Below are positions 46,937 through 58,337 of a stretch of DNA of 64,000 nt, piece by piece. A program made the position numbers and the translations under genes. The first letter of the stretch is position 1. Each line of letters starts with the position of its first letter. The notes below the pieces were generated by a model. The model made no database searches. It saw only the letters and a program-made list of their open reading frames with translations, and was not told where the DNA came from. The stretch spans positions 1,054,001 to 1,118,000 of the forward strand of contig JAMZAV010000054.1 of assembly GCA_024449915.1 (NCBI GenBank), in the 5' to 3' direction. The DNA is from Sweltsa coloradensis. Its lineage: Eukaryota > Arthropoda > Insecta > Plecoptera > Chloroperlidae.

Positions 46937-47579
46937 TTAAAGGGGTATTTAACCGCTAAACTCAAAAAATATATTTCATTCAGGCTAACTAGTAATTAAT
47001 TTTGCAACTAACAGAAAAAATATTTGGGCCACCATGATTTCCCAAAAAATTGTTAACCATGACATTTTTCGAGCTAGGTCCCATCGGCAAAAATCTCCCA
47101 TAAGAAATAACATGGGGACGATCTTTATGCCCCGTGACCTTGGAGGATTTTGATCCCAAAAAAATTGCCATTATTGATGTACTCTACAGCTTTTTCTGTA
47201 AATTCTCTATATTTTGTTTGTAATTTGGGCAAGTAGTTCGGTCAAAATATGCTGATTACCAAGATGGGGTGTGATTTTGGAATGCATATTTTTGCGTGTT
47301 TGAGGGTATATTTGGGCACAGTTTCAAGACACGATGTTATAAAGGGGCATTTTAGATTGGTACTATTCTCTAGTATCTATGTGGACCAAAAAAAGCAGGT
47401 TAAAGCCGATTTTAGAAATTTCACAAAACACCAATTTTCGCAAATTTCTGTATCAAAATTTTTAAAAAATCGTGTAAAATCACAGTTACGAGATATAATT
47501 TTTTAAACTGTCATTTTAGTGCAGTTTTGTGCTATAGATCACGTGGTAAAAATATTTTTTGGGGTTTTTAGCCCTTTAA
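46937..47579 (-). mobile_element. TTAA-flanked MITE, family T (reverse orientation)
   Basis: The element (46941-47575) is flanked by TTAA on both sides and starts AGGGGTATTTAACCGC and ends AAATTTTTTGGGG-like, GTTTTTAGCCCT. Its whole length aligns in reverse to the copies at 61060, 61971 and 63071, far from the minisatellite. It therefore documents the element as an independent mobile unit. Confidence 0.85.
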
Positions 47580-48037
47580 CTAAAGGCCTGAGTAGGGTAT
47601 AATTCGTAAGATAATACAGAAGTCCCCTTGGTTTGAATCTGAATCTTTCATTGTGCTAACCAGTTTTGTTACCAAATCCCGTAATTCCCAATCACATTCG
47701 ATCTCGGTCTGGTTAGGCTGTAGGCTAGTTGGTATATTAAAGAGATACGCCTACTAAGACTCACTGGAGAGTCACTATTACCAGGGCCTACAGCCTAATC
47801 CATGACATTATTATTGCACTAAGACTATTAGAGACGATGAGTGGTGATAGATGACAATGAATATGATTCCTAAAAACATGTCTTATGCGGCATTGGTCCT
47901 GGTAGAGCCATACGATTCGGATAAGCGCCCTAATCGTATGTGCCACCGGGACGTCTTTGTGACTGAAATTGTAATTAGATTTATTTACTTGTCCTCCTTT
48001 GTAGATCAGTTTTTAACTGAATAGGATTGACGTTAAA
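47580..48037 (-). repeat. Intergenic DNA with reversed S4-type retroposon
   Basis: At 47807-47860, read in reverse, ACTCATCGTCTCTAATAGTC and TTAGTGCAATAATAATG match the S4 tail. The flanking 47860-47965 (CCATACGATTCGG, GTGCCACCGGGACG) is probably its body. Exact limits are uncertain. Confidence 0.5.
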
Positions 48038-48810
48038 CTGGGAAGCTTCGCAAACGCTTTTTCAGGCGCGTTGTTGGATGAGCGTATGTTTTTTGTGTAA
48101 ATTTGCGATTTTCATGAGAAATTATTTTTCGATGGCGCTCAAATTTTACACAAATATATAAATTCATAAGGTTGAGGTTCTGTGAAAATATCAATCTAAT
48201 CGGATAAAGCATGTAGATGTTATAAGTCGAAGAATTTTTTTAAAAACAAAAATGCGTAAAATTGCTATTTTCACAAGAAATTAGTTTTAGATTGCGCTCA
48301 AATTTCACACCAATATATTAATTCATAAAATTAAGGTTCTGTAGATAAAACATTACAATCGGATAAAGCATGTAGGTATTATAAGTCGAAGAATGTTTTA
48401 AAAAGTAAAAAAAAGTAAAATTGCGATTTTCATAAGAAATAATTTTTCGATTGCGCTCAAATTTCACAGGAATATATAAATTCATAAAATTAAGGTGTTG
48501 TAAAAAAATCATAACAATCGAATAAAGCATGGTTGGGGTAGGTGTTATTAGTCGAAGAAATTTTTTAAAAATCGAAAAAAATAGTAAAATTGCGATTTTA
48601 ATAAGAAATGATTTTTCGATTGCGCTCAAAAACGTGGCAGTTCTAAGTTTAGAGATTTCGAAGGACTCCATAAAATTTCATCGCAATTGGAGTATCGGTT
48701 TAGCCGGAATCGTGTGGGCAAACACACATAAATACAAAAAAAAACATTCCGGATTTTTTTCTCCAGTGTAGTGTAATGGAATCTTCGCTTCGCTCGCTAC
48801 GCTCATCCAA
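48038..48810 (-). mobile_element. Helitron/Helentron-like element, family B copy 4
   Basis: It has the same ends as copy 3 (5' A|TTGGATGAGCG at the right; AACGC/GCGTT stem at the left) except that the terminal CTAG is CCAG. Four interior blocks contain the GCGCTCAAA motif (near 48133, 48291, 48448 and 48621), against three in copy 3 and fewer in copy 1. Copies thus differ by the number of interior repeats. Confidence 0.75.
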
Positions 48811-48893
<83 letters not shown>

Positions 48894-48905
48894 AAATAAA
48901 TAAAT
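48811..48905. repeat. (TAAA)n microsatellite
   Basis: About 23 uninterrupted TAAA repeats directly abut the 5' end of family B copy 4. Confidence 0.95.
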
Positions 48906-51257
48906 TCATACATATGATAGTGTCTTCTTCATGTTAACGCATTTTATATCACGGTTTTAAAAACATTAATGTCGACTACGATTGTACCAATTAATTTAGG
49001 AAGGGACAGAAATTATTAAATGGTGGGCATGTGCTTGATGTACGGAATGTTGACTCAAATATTACGACGATCGTAATTGAAAGAGTCGTACGTCAAACAA
49101 GTGTGGGTTAGCAACACTACAAAGTGTCACATGATATATAAATATATATAAGTTCGTTGGAATTTTTTTGGTTGATTTATTTCTCTACGATTTTTTATAT
49201 CCCGGGAATATGTTGTAACTACCCTTTTGTGAAGTTATTACATATTAATTCAGGTATTAGCGAAGGCACGTAGTGTGACTAAAATGAAGTCCCTCTAGGC
49301 CTATTATGTCATTCATAAAGCCCTATAAGCCTGCTTCTCAACTTTTTTGTTTGCATGTATTTTTCTGTATAGGGTAGAGACTGTAACATAAACTGTTCTG
49401 TAATGCGTGTAAGTTGACAGAGTAGTTTTCAATATTGTTGCGATTTGTTCTGTACTTTGAAAACCACACACAATGTCGACTACGTTAATTAACCCTGTCT
49501 TTATTTTTACTATTAAAATCAACTTCTTAATCTGTTTGGTCACTTTTACTTTATGTATTGACAAACATGATATCAGTAGGCCTACTTGAGTCACGATTTT
49601 CTGGTTGACCAGGGCAACCACAGTGACAATATGGTTGTGATTTGGTATAGTAGGTTCAAATTCACAATCTCAAGATAAGTCTTTTAGGATGTTTGGTTCA
49701 GTGTTATAAACAAATATTTTGATTCGTGTTATTTTCTAATGATCATCTTTGAGAACGCCTCTTTTGTGCTCTTTGAATCCTAGCTTTAGAAAAACATGAT
49801 GGTGGTGACTTTTTGTAGATCTCCGGGAACATAGATAGCCACATAATACTAAGGGTCTGTTTGGATGTTATGGCTTTTTATTTCCAACAAAGTGATTGCT
49901 AAACATTATTGTGCATTTGGTTGGCTTATAACTGCCACCTTATCAGGCCTAAAAAAATCATCATAATATTAAGCTAGAGATAGTAGGCGTATTCCGTTAA
50001 TATAAAGCATACTATTATGTACTCAAGTATAAGGTTCTTCATACAGACTTGATATAATCTTATTAACTCTATAGGAGTAGGTAGACTATTATATCTAAGA
50101 ATACACTGAATAAGCGGATGAGGAAGCAATGATAACTAAGAGAAATTAGAAGGAACTCGAACACTCATAGGTATAAACTTCACGAAGTATAAAAAAGCTA
50201 TATATTAACAAATTACCGTTGCCGACGGTAGCTGACTTTGATCTGTAGGGTTGAAATTAATTGAGGACAAATAGAAGTTTACTCGTGTAGTGAAGCGTTC
50301 TTTAGCTAATTTTAATTTAATGGGCCTCATAGTTTTATTTCTGGCACAGTAGTATTCTACAGTACTAGGCCTATAGGGTAATATTAAACATTGTATTTTG
50401 CATTGACCCTTGATATACATGGTTATGTAGAAAGTATGCATAAATACTACAATTAAATATGATTAGATCTCATTTATTTTTATTTAGCTGCCTACACAAA
50501 ACATTATGAATGCACATCATTTAAAACCGATGCATACTTCTAAATCTATGTGACAGGCAATAGCCAGAGCAAAAATAACCAACTGTAGGCCTAAAATAAA
50601 AATGTGCACGGCCAGAGTCCCTAATTTGTCTAAATTAATTATTCTTATTCTTTTTACTATTATTTATTTCAACAAATCAAGATACAAGGTGAATCAAAAT
50701 GTTGAAGTGTATCAGAGGGAGCATGGCCGGATTGCCCCATATAGAAAGTTATGCCTGATTCACTTTATTACAACGAAATAGAAATTGGATAAAATCAGTC
50801 AATAAAAAACAAAATATGGTGGTATCAAAATTTAACAAAGATAAATCTTTTATTCTGTTTTTGAAATTTGGAGCATCTTTGATATCTAGAGAAATGATAT
50901 TTCATAAAGTAACGGCACGGTTGTAAAAAATGATTTTGATAGATAGATGTTCTAGCACGGGGAGGATTTAAATTTTAGGCCAGTATCATGACGGTTAAAC
51001 TCTGTTCTGAATTGATATTCGATTAAGGATCAAGGTCTTAAAAATCTAGCACCCGTTTGCTTACAGTAATTTGGGGTTGATGGCATTGCACATTTGTTTA
51101 ACCGCTCAAAGGCACTTTCAGAACAGAACACATTTTTTAATATAACTAAAGTTGCACGGTTTTGAATAACCCAAAGTTTATGCTTTTTGGTTGAGAAGTT
51201 GGGTGCCAAGCTACCACACATTAATATAGGACGGATAAAGATTGATAAATGCAGTTT
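48906..51257. other. Intergenic DNA, no gene seen
   Basis: No exon or repeat family recognised. GTAGGCCT-type words are frequent but form no structure. Confidence 0.5.
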
Positions 51258-51559
51258 TTAAGGCTATTGTACCACCTCTGGCCGATAATTTGAAAGTCGA
51301 AGAAACATGTCTGAAAAGTTTGCTGAATGAAAGAAGGCCTTTAAAATCACAGAAGAAAAATTTTGAACTAGTCTTGTATATTACACTTTTGTCCAAAAAT
51401 CTAAATATAATCCCCAAAAGTGTGGTTATGTCCCGCCCAAAAAAATCCACAATTTTTTATTCTGTTATTTTAAAGGCCTTCTTTCATTCAGCAAACTTTT
51501 CAGACATGTTTCTTCGACTTTCAAATTATTATCGGCCAGAGGTGGTACAATAGCCTTAA
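51258..51559. mobile_element. TTAA-flanked palindromic MITE, family P copy 2
   Basis: The 294-bp element (51262-51555) starts GGCTATTGTACCACCTC, ends with the inverse, and is flanked by TTAA. The arms, about 90 bp each (51262-51348 and 51466-51555), are identical except for a 3-bp indel. Such close arms mean the copy is young or is kept identical by gene conversion. Confidence 0.85.
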
Positions 51560-53072
51560 AGATTTTGCCTTTGAAATTTCCAATGGTGTTGATCCGTCAT
51601 CTTGATTTTTAATTCCCATACCAAAGTAAGTGAACATTGGTTATATGTTGCAAGGCATGCGACGGGTTTTCATTTTATAAATTAACTTTTCGAATAAAAA
51701 AATATAATATTGACCAAATCCATTTGGCCTACTCTAAAATATATATAACCAGTCAATTCTCAATGTTTGTCGACAATTAATCCACTGACATCAAATGAAT
51801 AGAGATCCTCTTCATTGATATCTGAAATCTCTACAATATCTTTCAGCGGTTTTAACATTCAAAGTAACGTAATACTATCTAGAAACGGTAAAGCGAGTGT
51901 ACGCGGGTGTTCACATCCGCGAGGTGTGCGCGTACAGTAGTGGGGTCGCGATCTTGGTGCGTACGTACTTAGAGAACCACGATCGCTTTGTGTTCATATT
52001 CCCGTCCTAGTTTGTATTCTTGTTCATGTTGTGTGTGTTTCCTTTGTGTTTCTCCTGTTATTGTTTGCAACCCCCATCATTTCGTATTTTATTTTGATTT
52101 CTCTTTACTTTTCTAATTTTCGGTTTTCATTAATTTTCTTTGTGCCTTGACTTTCCGTGTATTGCTTTTCCTCTGCTATGGACGCTTGTATGTCTTATGG
52201 TTTGTTCTTTGTTTTAGCAATTATTTTTTAGCTTACACTGCTTACTCTAGTATTTGGATTTCGTCACCCCTGTGTAGATGGTTGCTCTTACTATTATTGC
52301 GCCTCGCAGTGCCAGTGCAGCACCATGACATTCATTTTTTTTATTTTTAATGTTTTTCTTGCATTGCGTGGCATGATTGTTTTCTATTTCGTGTATTATC
52401 CTGTGAATTGTGATTCGTGTGTTTCTTTCTACATGTATACGCGTTTAAAGTGAAATCCAGGGGCAGCACTTTTATGTATCATGGCCGGTCGGAGTAGCAT
52501 TAGGAGTAGTCCTTCCCTTAGCACCTGTGTATAAACTGACGATTTGAATGCTCAATAATCAATCGTTGGTGAAGGTTGTGATATGTAATTAGGATGTAAA
52601 TTAATGTTATGACATTAGTTAGCTGTTGTGACGTTCAAAGTCACCCTGCAACTCATTGAAATATATTTAATTTTTTGTTCCGAAGAGTCAATTTAGGCCT
52701 ACTTTTCCCGATCGGTCCCGATTTGATTTCCTACAAAACTAGACAGTTCCGGGCCTGACAAAATTATAGGAAATTATTTGATTTGCATCCGTGTAATTTC
52801 TAATATACTAAACCTACAGTCATTTCGTTTCCCATTTATTCGGAAAAAGCTGTTTCCCGTAACCTAACGTACGTCGTTGGTGGTGTTAAACTCGGAAACT
52901 CGCAGCAAGGGCCTAGGCCCTCCTACGGAACGCCTAGATCTGTCTGGGAAACAACTTCGTGCTCAAAATTACTATCAGAATCTTTTCTCCATGGGCGTAA
53001 TATTATTGGTATTGACCAGCGTTATTTTATATTAAATAAGTTGCCGAGCAGGCTCGAAAATATCAAACAAAT
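51560..53072. other. Intergenic DNA with a GC-rich hairpin at 51912-51931
   Basis: CGCGGGTG, loop TTCA, CATCCGCG form a hairpin inside a CG-containing patch (51890-51990) that also reads GTACGCG and CGCGTAC at its edges. The CpG content is unusual for the window and could be a small promoter or a retroposon head. No exon was identified. Confidence 0.4.
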
Positions 53073-53485
53073 GATTGATGTGGTGTGTGTACACACGCTT
53101 ACTTATAGGCCTAGAATTGAACGAACTTATGACAAGCTGATGCTCGATCATCGCATGTTTTTAACAATCTTGCAATTTTATTTCATTCATATGTAGTTTT
53201 AATATAATCTTACACTATTTAAACGTCACCTACGGTATTTTTTCACGATTTAACTGACGAAAACATCTTACATATAGAGCTGATGTGTATAGGGCTACAC
53301 ACGCCCACTTGTAGGCCTAGAAATGAACGAACTCATGACACGCTGATGCTTCATCATCACGTGTTTTTAACAATCTTACTATTTTATTTCATTCGTAGAT
53401 AGTTTAGATATAATCTTATACTTTTTAAACGTCCCCTACAAGCTACAATATTTTTCCCCCGATTAAACCGACGAAAAAATCCTAC
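53073..53485. repeat. Tandem duplication, ~204-bp unit, two copies
   Basis: Both units run through ACACACGC, TAGGCCTAGAA, TGAACGAACT, GTTTTTAACAATCTT, ATTTTATTTCATTC and TTTAAACGTC in order. The second begins near 53277. The divergence of about 15-20% suggests an old duplication. Confidence 0.8.
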
Positions 53486-53924
53486 CCTACTCCGGGTTAC
53501 TTCAAATGTTATCGTCCCCGAAGTTAAACTTTCACACTTATTTTCATTAACATTTTCGTATCCAGGATATATACGATGTGGCTACAGATATTTCACTAGA
53601 CTTACAAACTCAATTTCATGAATTGGTGGTGTAGTTTTGTCTTTATTGAGTGTTTATTTCAGTCGTGATTCATTTTCGAGTGCCATAGGAAAGCATACTT
53701 ATAAGCGGCAATATCGCAACACAATGCTACTCCGGCGGGTTCGCGCTTCGCTCACCAGATGTCAGTCACTTTGCTTTTAAATCCGAATAGGCTGCAGAGG
53801 GTAGAATTGTTGCCTTACATCACATCAGCCTTCCCGCCCCTTGGGCAGGAGAATAACAATCAGGGCCGGATTAAAGCATTTGGCGCCCCTAGGCTATAAT
53901 ATTTTAAGCATCCCCTGTATTGGT

Positions 53925-53967
53925 CCTACCTACCTACCTACCTACCTACCTACCTACCTACCTACCT
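53925..53967. repeat. (CTAC)n microsatellite
   Basis: Eleven head-to-tail CTAC units next to GGCGCCCCTAGGC, a motif of a dispersed repeat. Confidence 0.95.
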
Positions 53968-54281
53968 TCACAAAACAATAAAAATGCTGAATATTATGGA
54001 ACTTACTGCATTGGTGACTAGCCCTTACTACAATGGCTTCCTCCGTGCTTTCTATTTTGAGCACCACTTAACTTTTTTTTATGTCCCATGTTGTTTCACT
54101 GTTGTCACTCACTCCGTTTGCAAATAAGAGTTGTAATATTCAAACATAAAATCGCAATAAACACTTAATCACTTTAATTAGTACGGTACTGTACAGGTTT
54201 AAACACAATAAGACAATTAATATATTAGAACAAATTAATTTGTGTGCAGAGCGTTAACCCGAAAGTGAAAAAAAGAACTTT

Positions 54282-54286
54282 ATTTT

Positions 54287-54339
<53 letters not shown>

Positions 54340-54365
54340 GTCTATCCTATTCAGTTATAAAAACT
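54282..54365. repeat. (ATTT)n followed by a lone 18.9-kb-type repeat block
   Basis: An (ATTT)n run of about 57 bases is directly followed by AACGTCTATCCTATTCAG and TTATAAAAACTG, the junction block of the tandem repeat at 18.9-19.3 kb. Confidence 0.8.
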
Positions 54366-56114
54366 GATTTACATTTACTCGCGCCGTTTACGAATAACCA
54401 TTTTAGTATTTAATAAATTTGTTTGCCGCGCACAGAACTGACACGACTGTTTGGCCGAAAGTGTTAGTACGAACTGAGTGATGTCTTGTCCTCTTTTCCC
54501 CCCAAAATCAACTAGATACTTTAGCTAAGACTACTTTGCACTTTGAGTTAAAAAGTACTCTTGAACGACGTTCATTTTAACTGTTGTAAGAATTATGTTT
54601 ACTCAAACTTAAAACATGTGAACAAGGCTTGGTGGTTAAGAAAGAAGGGGTGAATGCTACACGTCAGTGTGCTGATCGTGGGGGAGGGGGGAATGGGGTG
54701 GCGCCGATGGGTGAGGTTATTTTCTGTCAAAAATTTATTGAGAGTGACTAATTCTATAGAAAATATGCATTGTCGAAAACCCAAATTCCTATTTAGTCAT
54801 CGGTTTCAAAGAAAACAAACACCATAAAGTTCTCCTCCCGAGTTGAGAGCGGCTGGCATCCTATTGATATAGTCCTTCTAATAGCTTACTACCTTGACAA
54901 ATTTAGAGGTTGGCTTAGGAATACCAACTCTTTTTTAAAATTCATTTAGGCCTATGTTAAAATAGCATTTAGGAGACAAGGCACTGAAGGCAACTTTGTT
55001 GCGCGGAGCTCTCAGAGGGCGCTCTCAGAGGGCGCTAGCCTAGTTAGCCTAATGGTTAATACGGGCCTGATAACAATAAATACCAATGTAATGTTCGCAT
55101 ACTAGGAATTGCTTGTCCTTCAGGAGCGCTCAAGCGGCGAGTACCCGGCATAAACCTGGATACATAACGTCGTTGCTAGTAGCCTATTAAGTATTGCAAT
55201 ACTTCGAAAGGAAATTACCTTTCTTAATATGACTTACAATAATAAAAAACATTTGACAAAAATCATTCACAACTACTTGGGTGGATAATATTGTCATGTC
55301 CTGTAGAGTACATGTTGACTTAATACTAATTATCTCGAGGTCCAATACATTTCGGAATCCAATCAGGGAACATACCGACGTGAGTTCATCTAGGGTCAAG
55401 ACGTCTAGGTACTTTCCGGCGTGGTTTATTTAGTCGCAATACAGGAAGGGAATCGACCGACATAAACGCTGAATACTAAAGATTGCACAACTAAATAGTG
55501 CAAGTAAATCGGACTTTGATTAAGTGCACTGAACGTAAGAGTGCTGAGGTACGTAGAGACGTTCGTGGAGAACAGAGAGACGAGTGACAACCGTGGACGG
55601 AGGAGGTCAGGACAGTGCAACAACAATCGCAACGTGAACCACAAATGTCCTGGAAGAGTTCTAAGTGAGGATTACCGGATGAAGAACCAGAACAAGGATT
55701 GGCTGTAAGAAGAGGTGAAGTGAGAAGACATCGCCGGGTTCGACATCAGGGTGTCCGGGGAGAGCCAGTCTAAACCACATACCAGGAACCAAAAGCATTC
55801 GGTAAGCCATGCACACCCATTAGTAAGTCATAGAGTCAGTAGAGGTATGAACCCACGGTCTGCCAGACGGAACTCATAGGTTCGATCCTAGGCCAGAATA
55901 GGAGGGTCATTATGTTTATCTTTGATACAGTGCTGGTCTCTTAAGTGGATTTACGTCTAATTACTGTGTCTACATCCCCTTCATGAACCCACCTACCCAC
56001 GATCCTGGTCCGTGCTAGTTATTTAGGCCTAAAGAGTACTGCTACGCCCCCACTTAAACACTCATTTGGCGATCACCACCCTCAGCCAAAGGGCCTAATT
56101 AGCTATGCGTGACA
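54366..56114. other. Intergenic DNA; possible LTR and leader upstream of the Gag-like gene
   Basis: No gene seen. 55530-55930 is purine-rich. The stretch just before 56115 ends ...GTGACA, as an LTR would before a primer binding site. I could not find a matching second LTR after the Gag-like frames. Confidence 0.35.
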
Positions 56115-56131
56115 TGGTGATGGCGCCGGAT
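56115..56131 (+). other. Possible primer binding site of the Gag-like element
   Basis: TGGTGATGGCGCCGGAT starts with TGG, is directly preceded by CA, and lies 197 bases before the Gag ATG, which is the usual place for a PBS. It is close to, but not the same as, the tRNA-Ala motif elsewhere. The tRNA it would bind is not identified. Confidence 0.4.
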
Positions 56132-56327
56132 TTGTGTATAGTTGCATTTTTGTGTACTGTGTACAAAATGGGTTTTGGTGGGTTGTTTTGATGGGAGTAG
56201 ATAGATACTCTGTGGGTGTCCGGGCGGGAGCGCGCCTGAGTCCGCGATCCGCGCAAGTAGGTGGCGGCCGGCGTGCCTCTCGTCTCGGCGACCAGGCTGG
56301 CCGTGTTCGGTGAACTGCAAGCTCAGC

Positions 56328-58337
56328 ATGGCGTTATTACGTAGAAAGAGGAAACTTGAGAAGTATCGAGAGGGGGTCGATGATGCGGAACTTTGGATAA
56401 AACATTATGAAGAGGCAGCGGTTTTAGATAGCTATTCAGATGAGGAAAAGGTATATTTTTTAGAATTGTTTTTGACCGGTACTCCACGTCTTTGGTATGA
56501 GTCTGCAATCACGCATCATAGTCTGAAACCGTTTGATGGGGTTGGGGAGCGTCCAAAATTAGAGTGGTCGGCTCTCAAGGCTAGTTTTATTGAAATATGG
56601 GGTGTTTACCGGGAGGATACTCATCATCAGAGTATTGTCGACCAACAGGTTCCTTGTTCGAGTCCAGGGAGCGCCACTTTTAGTCAACAGAATGGTTTTC
56701 ATAGTTACCCTCAATTACAACAAGGGACTGGACCCTCGGAGGTGGAGGTGTTACGGGACATGGTAGCTACTTTGTTATGCGAGGCGCAGGAGGTGAAGAG
56801 TGGGAGGGGGAAAGAAATGCAGCACCAGGGTGTTGGCAGCCAGCAGGCTCTGAGTTCGAACCCAGGATCTAACACTTTTAGTCAGCAAAGTGGTTTTCAG
56901 TCTTTCCCTCAATCACAGCAAGGGGGCTTTCACTCTTATCCTCAATTTCAACAGGGGGCTGTGGGGTCCGCTAATGCATTCCAACAGGGGGCTATGGGGG
57001 CAACTAGCGCATTTCAGCAGGGGGCTATGGGGCCCGCAATGGCATTTCAACAAGGTGGCTATCAACAAGGTCCTCAAATGCAGCCGGTATCTTTTCCCGC
57101 GCCTATTCCCTCTAATATGCCAATGCAGCAGGGGGTTGCTTCAGGACAGCAGCCTGTGGGTCAGATGAGCCACGGTAGTACTCAGATGTATCAGGGTGGT
57201 AATAAGATATACCAAGGTGGTAATCAGATGTACCAGGGTGATAGTCAGTTATACCAGGGCAGTAGTCTTATGCCACAGGGTGACACTTGGAATACTTGGG
57301 TGTTACGAATGGTTGCAAGGGTCCAGAAGAAGGGGGAGGGAGCTTCAGCCTATATTCTTGATAAGGGTCGGCTGTGTGCTAAGGTGGATCCACGGATGAC
57401 GGGTCAGGAAAGAGCTAAGTGGTGTTTTAAAGGTCTTTTGCCGGAGGTCCAAAAATTGCTGGTGAAATTTTCGTGTACGGATTATGATGATTTGTTGGAC
57501 ATAATACAGCAGTTAAAGGGATTGAACAAAGAGAAATTTGCGCTTTGTATGTATTTGGGAGTGGACCCGGTAGTGGAGTCTTCAAATGAACCAGTTATTC
57601 AGTTAAATCGGAAGGCGGAAAATTTAAGGTAAGAATTTAAAGATCTAGGGAGTGATAGTAATTGTCAAAATGCAAATTTGTCAGATAACGATTCGAGGGT
57701 TAAGTACGGTGCGATCCAGGGACCCAGGGGTCAGGAAGGTATTGTCCACCGATCTCCTCAGCGTGATTTTGACAGAAGGGTGGTTTGTTTTTACTGTCGA
57801 GAACAGGGTCATTTTAAGAGGGACTGTGTCAAGCTAGCATTCGAGGCTCGTCGAAGAGCACCTGTTGTTGTCTCGGGGGAGCAGATACCATCTTCTGTGC
57901 CGTTAACACCGTTGGAGCACCCTGTCTTGGGGAGTCCGAGTAGTAGAACTGGGGTGCTGACCGTTTGCAATAATGAAGAAATTTCTAAGGTTTTGTGTCC
58001 TGTGGTAAAGGATGGTGACATTTCGATGATGACTAATAGCATTGAAGAAGTAAATTCTAAGGTTTTGTGTCCTGAGGTTAAGGGTTGTGACGTTTTGGTG
58101 ACGATTAACGGCAATGACAAGGTAATTTCTAAGGATTTGTGTCCTGTGGTTACGAGTAGTGACTCTCCGGTGACGATTAACAGCAATAAAAAGGTATTTT
58201 CTAAGGTTTTGTGTCCTGTGGTTAAAAGTAGTGACATTTCGGTGACAACTAATGGCAATGACAAGGTATTTTCTAAGGTTTTTAGTTCTAAGATTGAGGA
58301 TGGATGTTCTATGGTATCTACACTCACGAGGATATAG
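56328..58337 (+). pseudogene. Gag-like retroelement gene with split capsid and zinc knuckle
   Basis: From ATG 56328 the frame codes a Ty3/gypsy-type Gag. Residues ~10-95 (AELWIKHYEEA, GTPRLWYES, LKASFIEIWG) resemble the N-terminal half of a retrotransposon capsid. A Gln/Gly-rich region of ~200 residues with FQQGA and MYQGG repeats follows. Then comes a C-terminal-half-like segment (ASAYILDKGRLC, DPRMTGQERAKWCFKGLLPE). TAA at 57630-57632 stops the frame, but it stays open beyond the stop to 58337. There CFYCREQGHFKRDC (57786-57827) is a perfect CX2CX4HX4C nucleocapsid knuckle. After it come five 24-codon repeats with KVLCPVV. Neither protease nor reverse transcriptase follows. It could be a dead non-autonomous element or need stop readthrough. 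Host domestication is less likely given the breaks. Confidence 0.75.
57989..58300 (+). repeat. 72-bp coding minisatellite (five units)
   Basis: Units with TTCTAAGGTTTTGTGTCCTG start at 57989, 58061, 58133, 58205 and 58277, exactly 72 bases apart, so each adds 24 codons. The last unit is diverged. Confidence 0.85.

Noticed and set aside
48318..48671. 117-codon frame with internal repeats
   Set aside because: It is the reverse reading of the interior repeats of a non-coding Helitron-like element.
49313..49621. 102-codon minus-strand frame
   Set aside because: No domain, no GC shift, no splice signals; composition like surrounding intergenic DNA.
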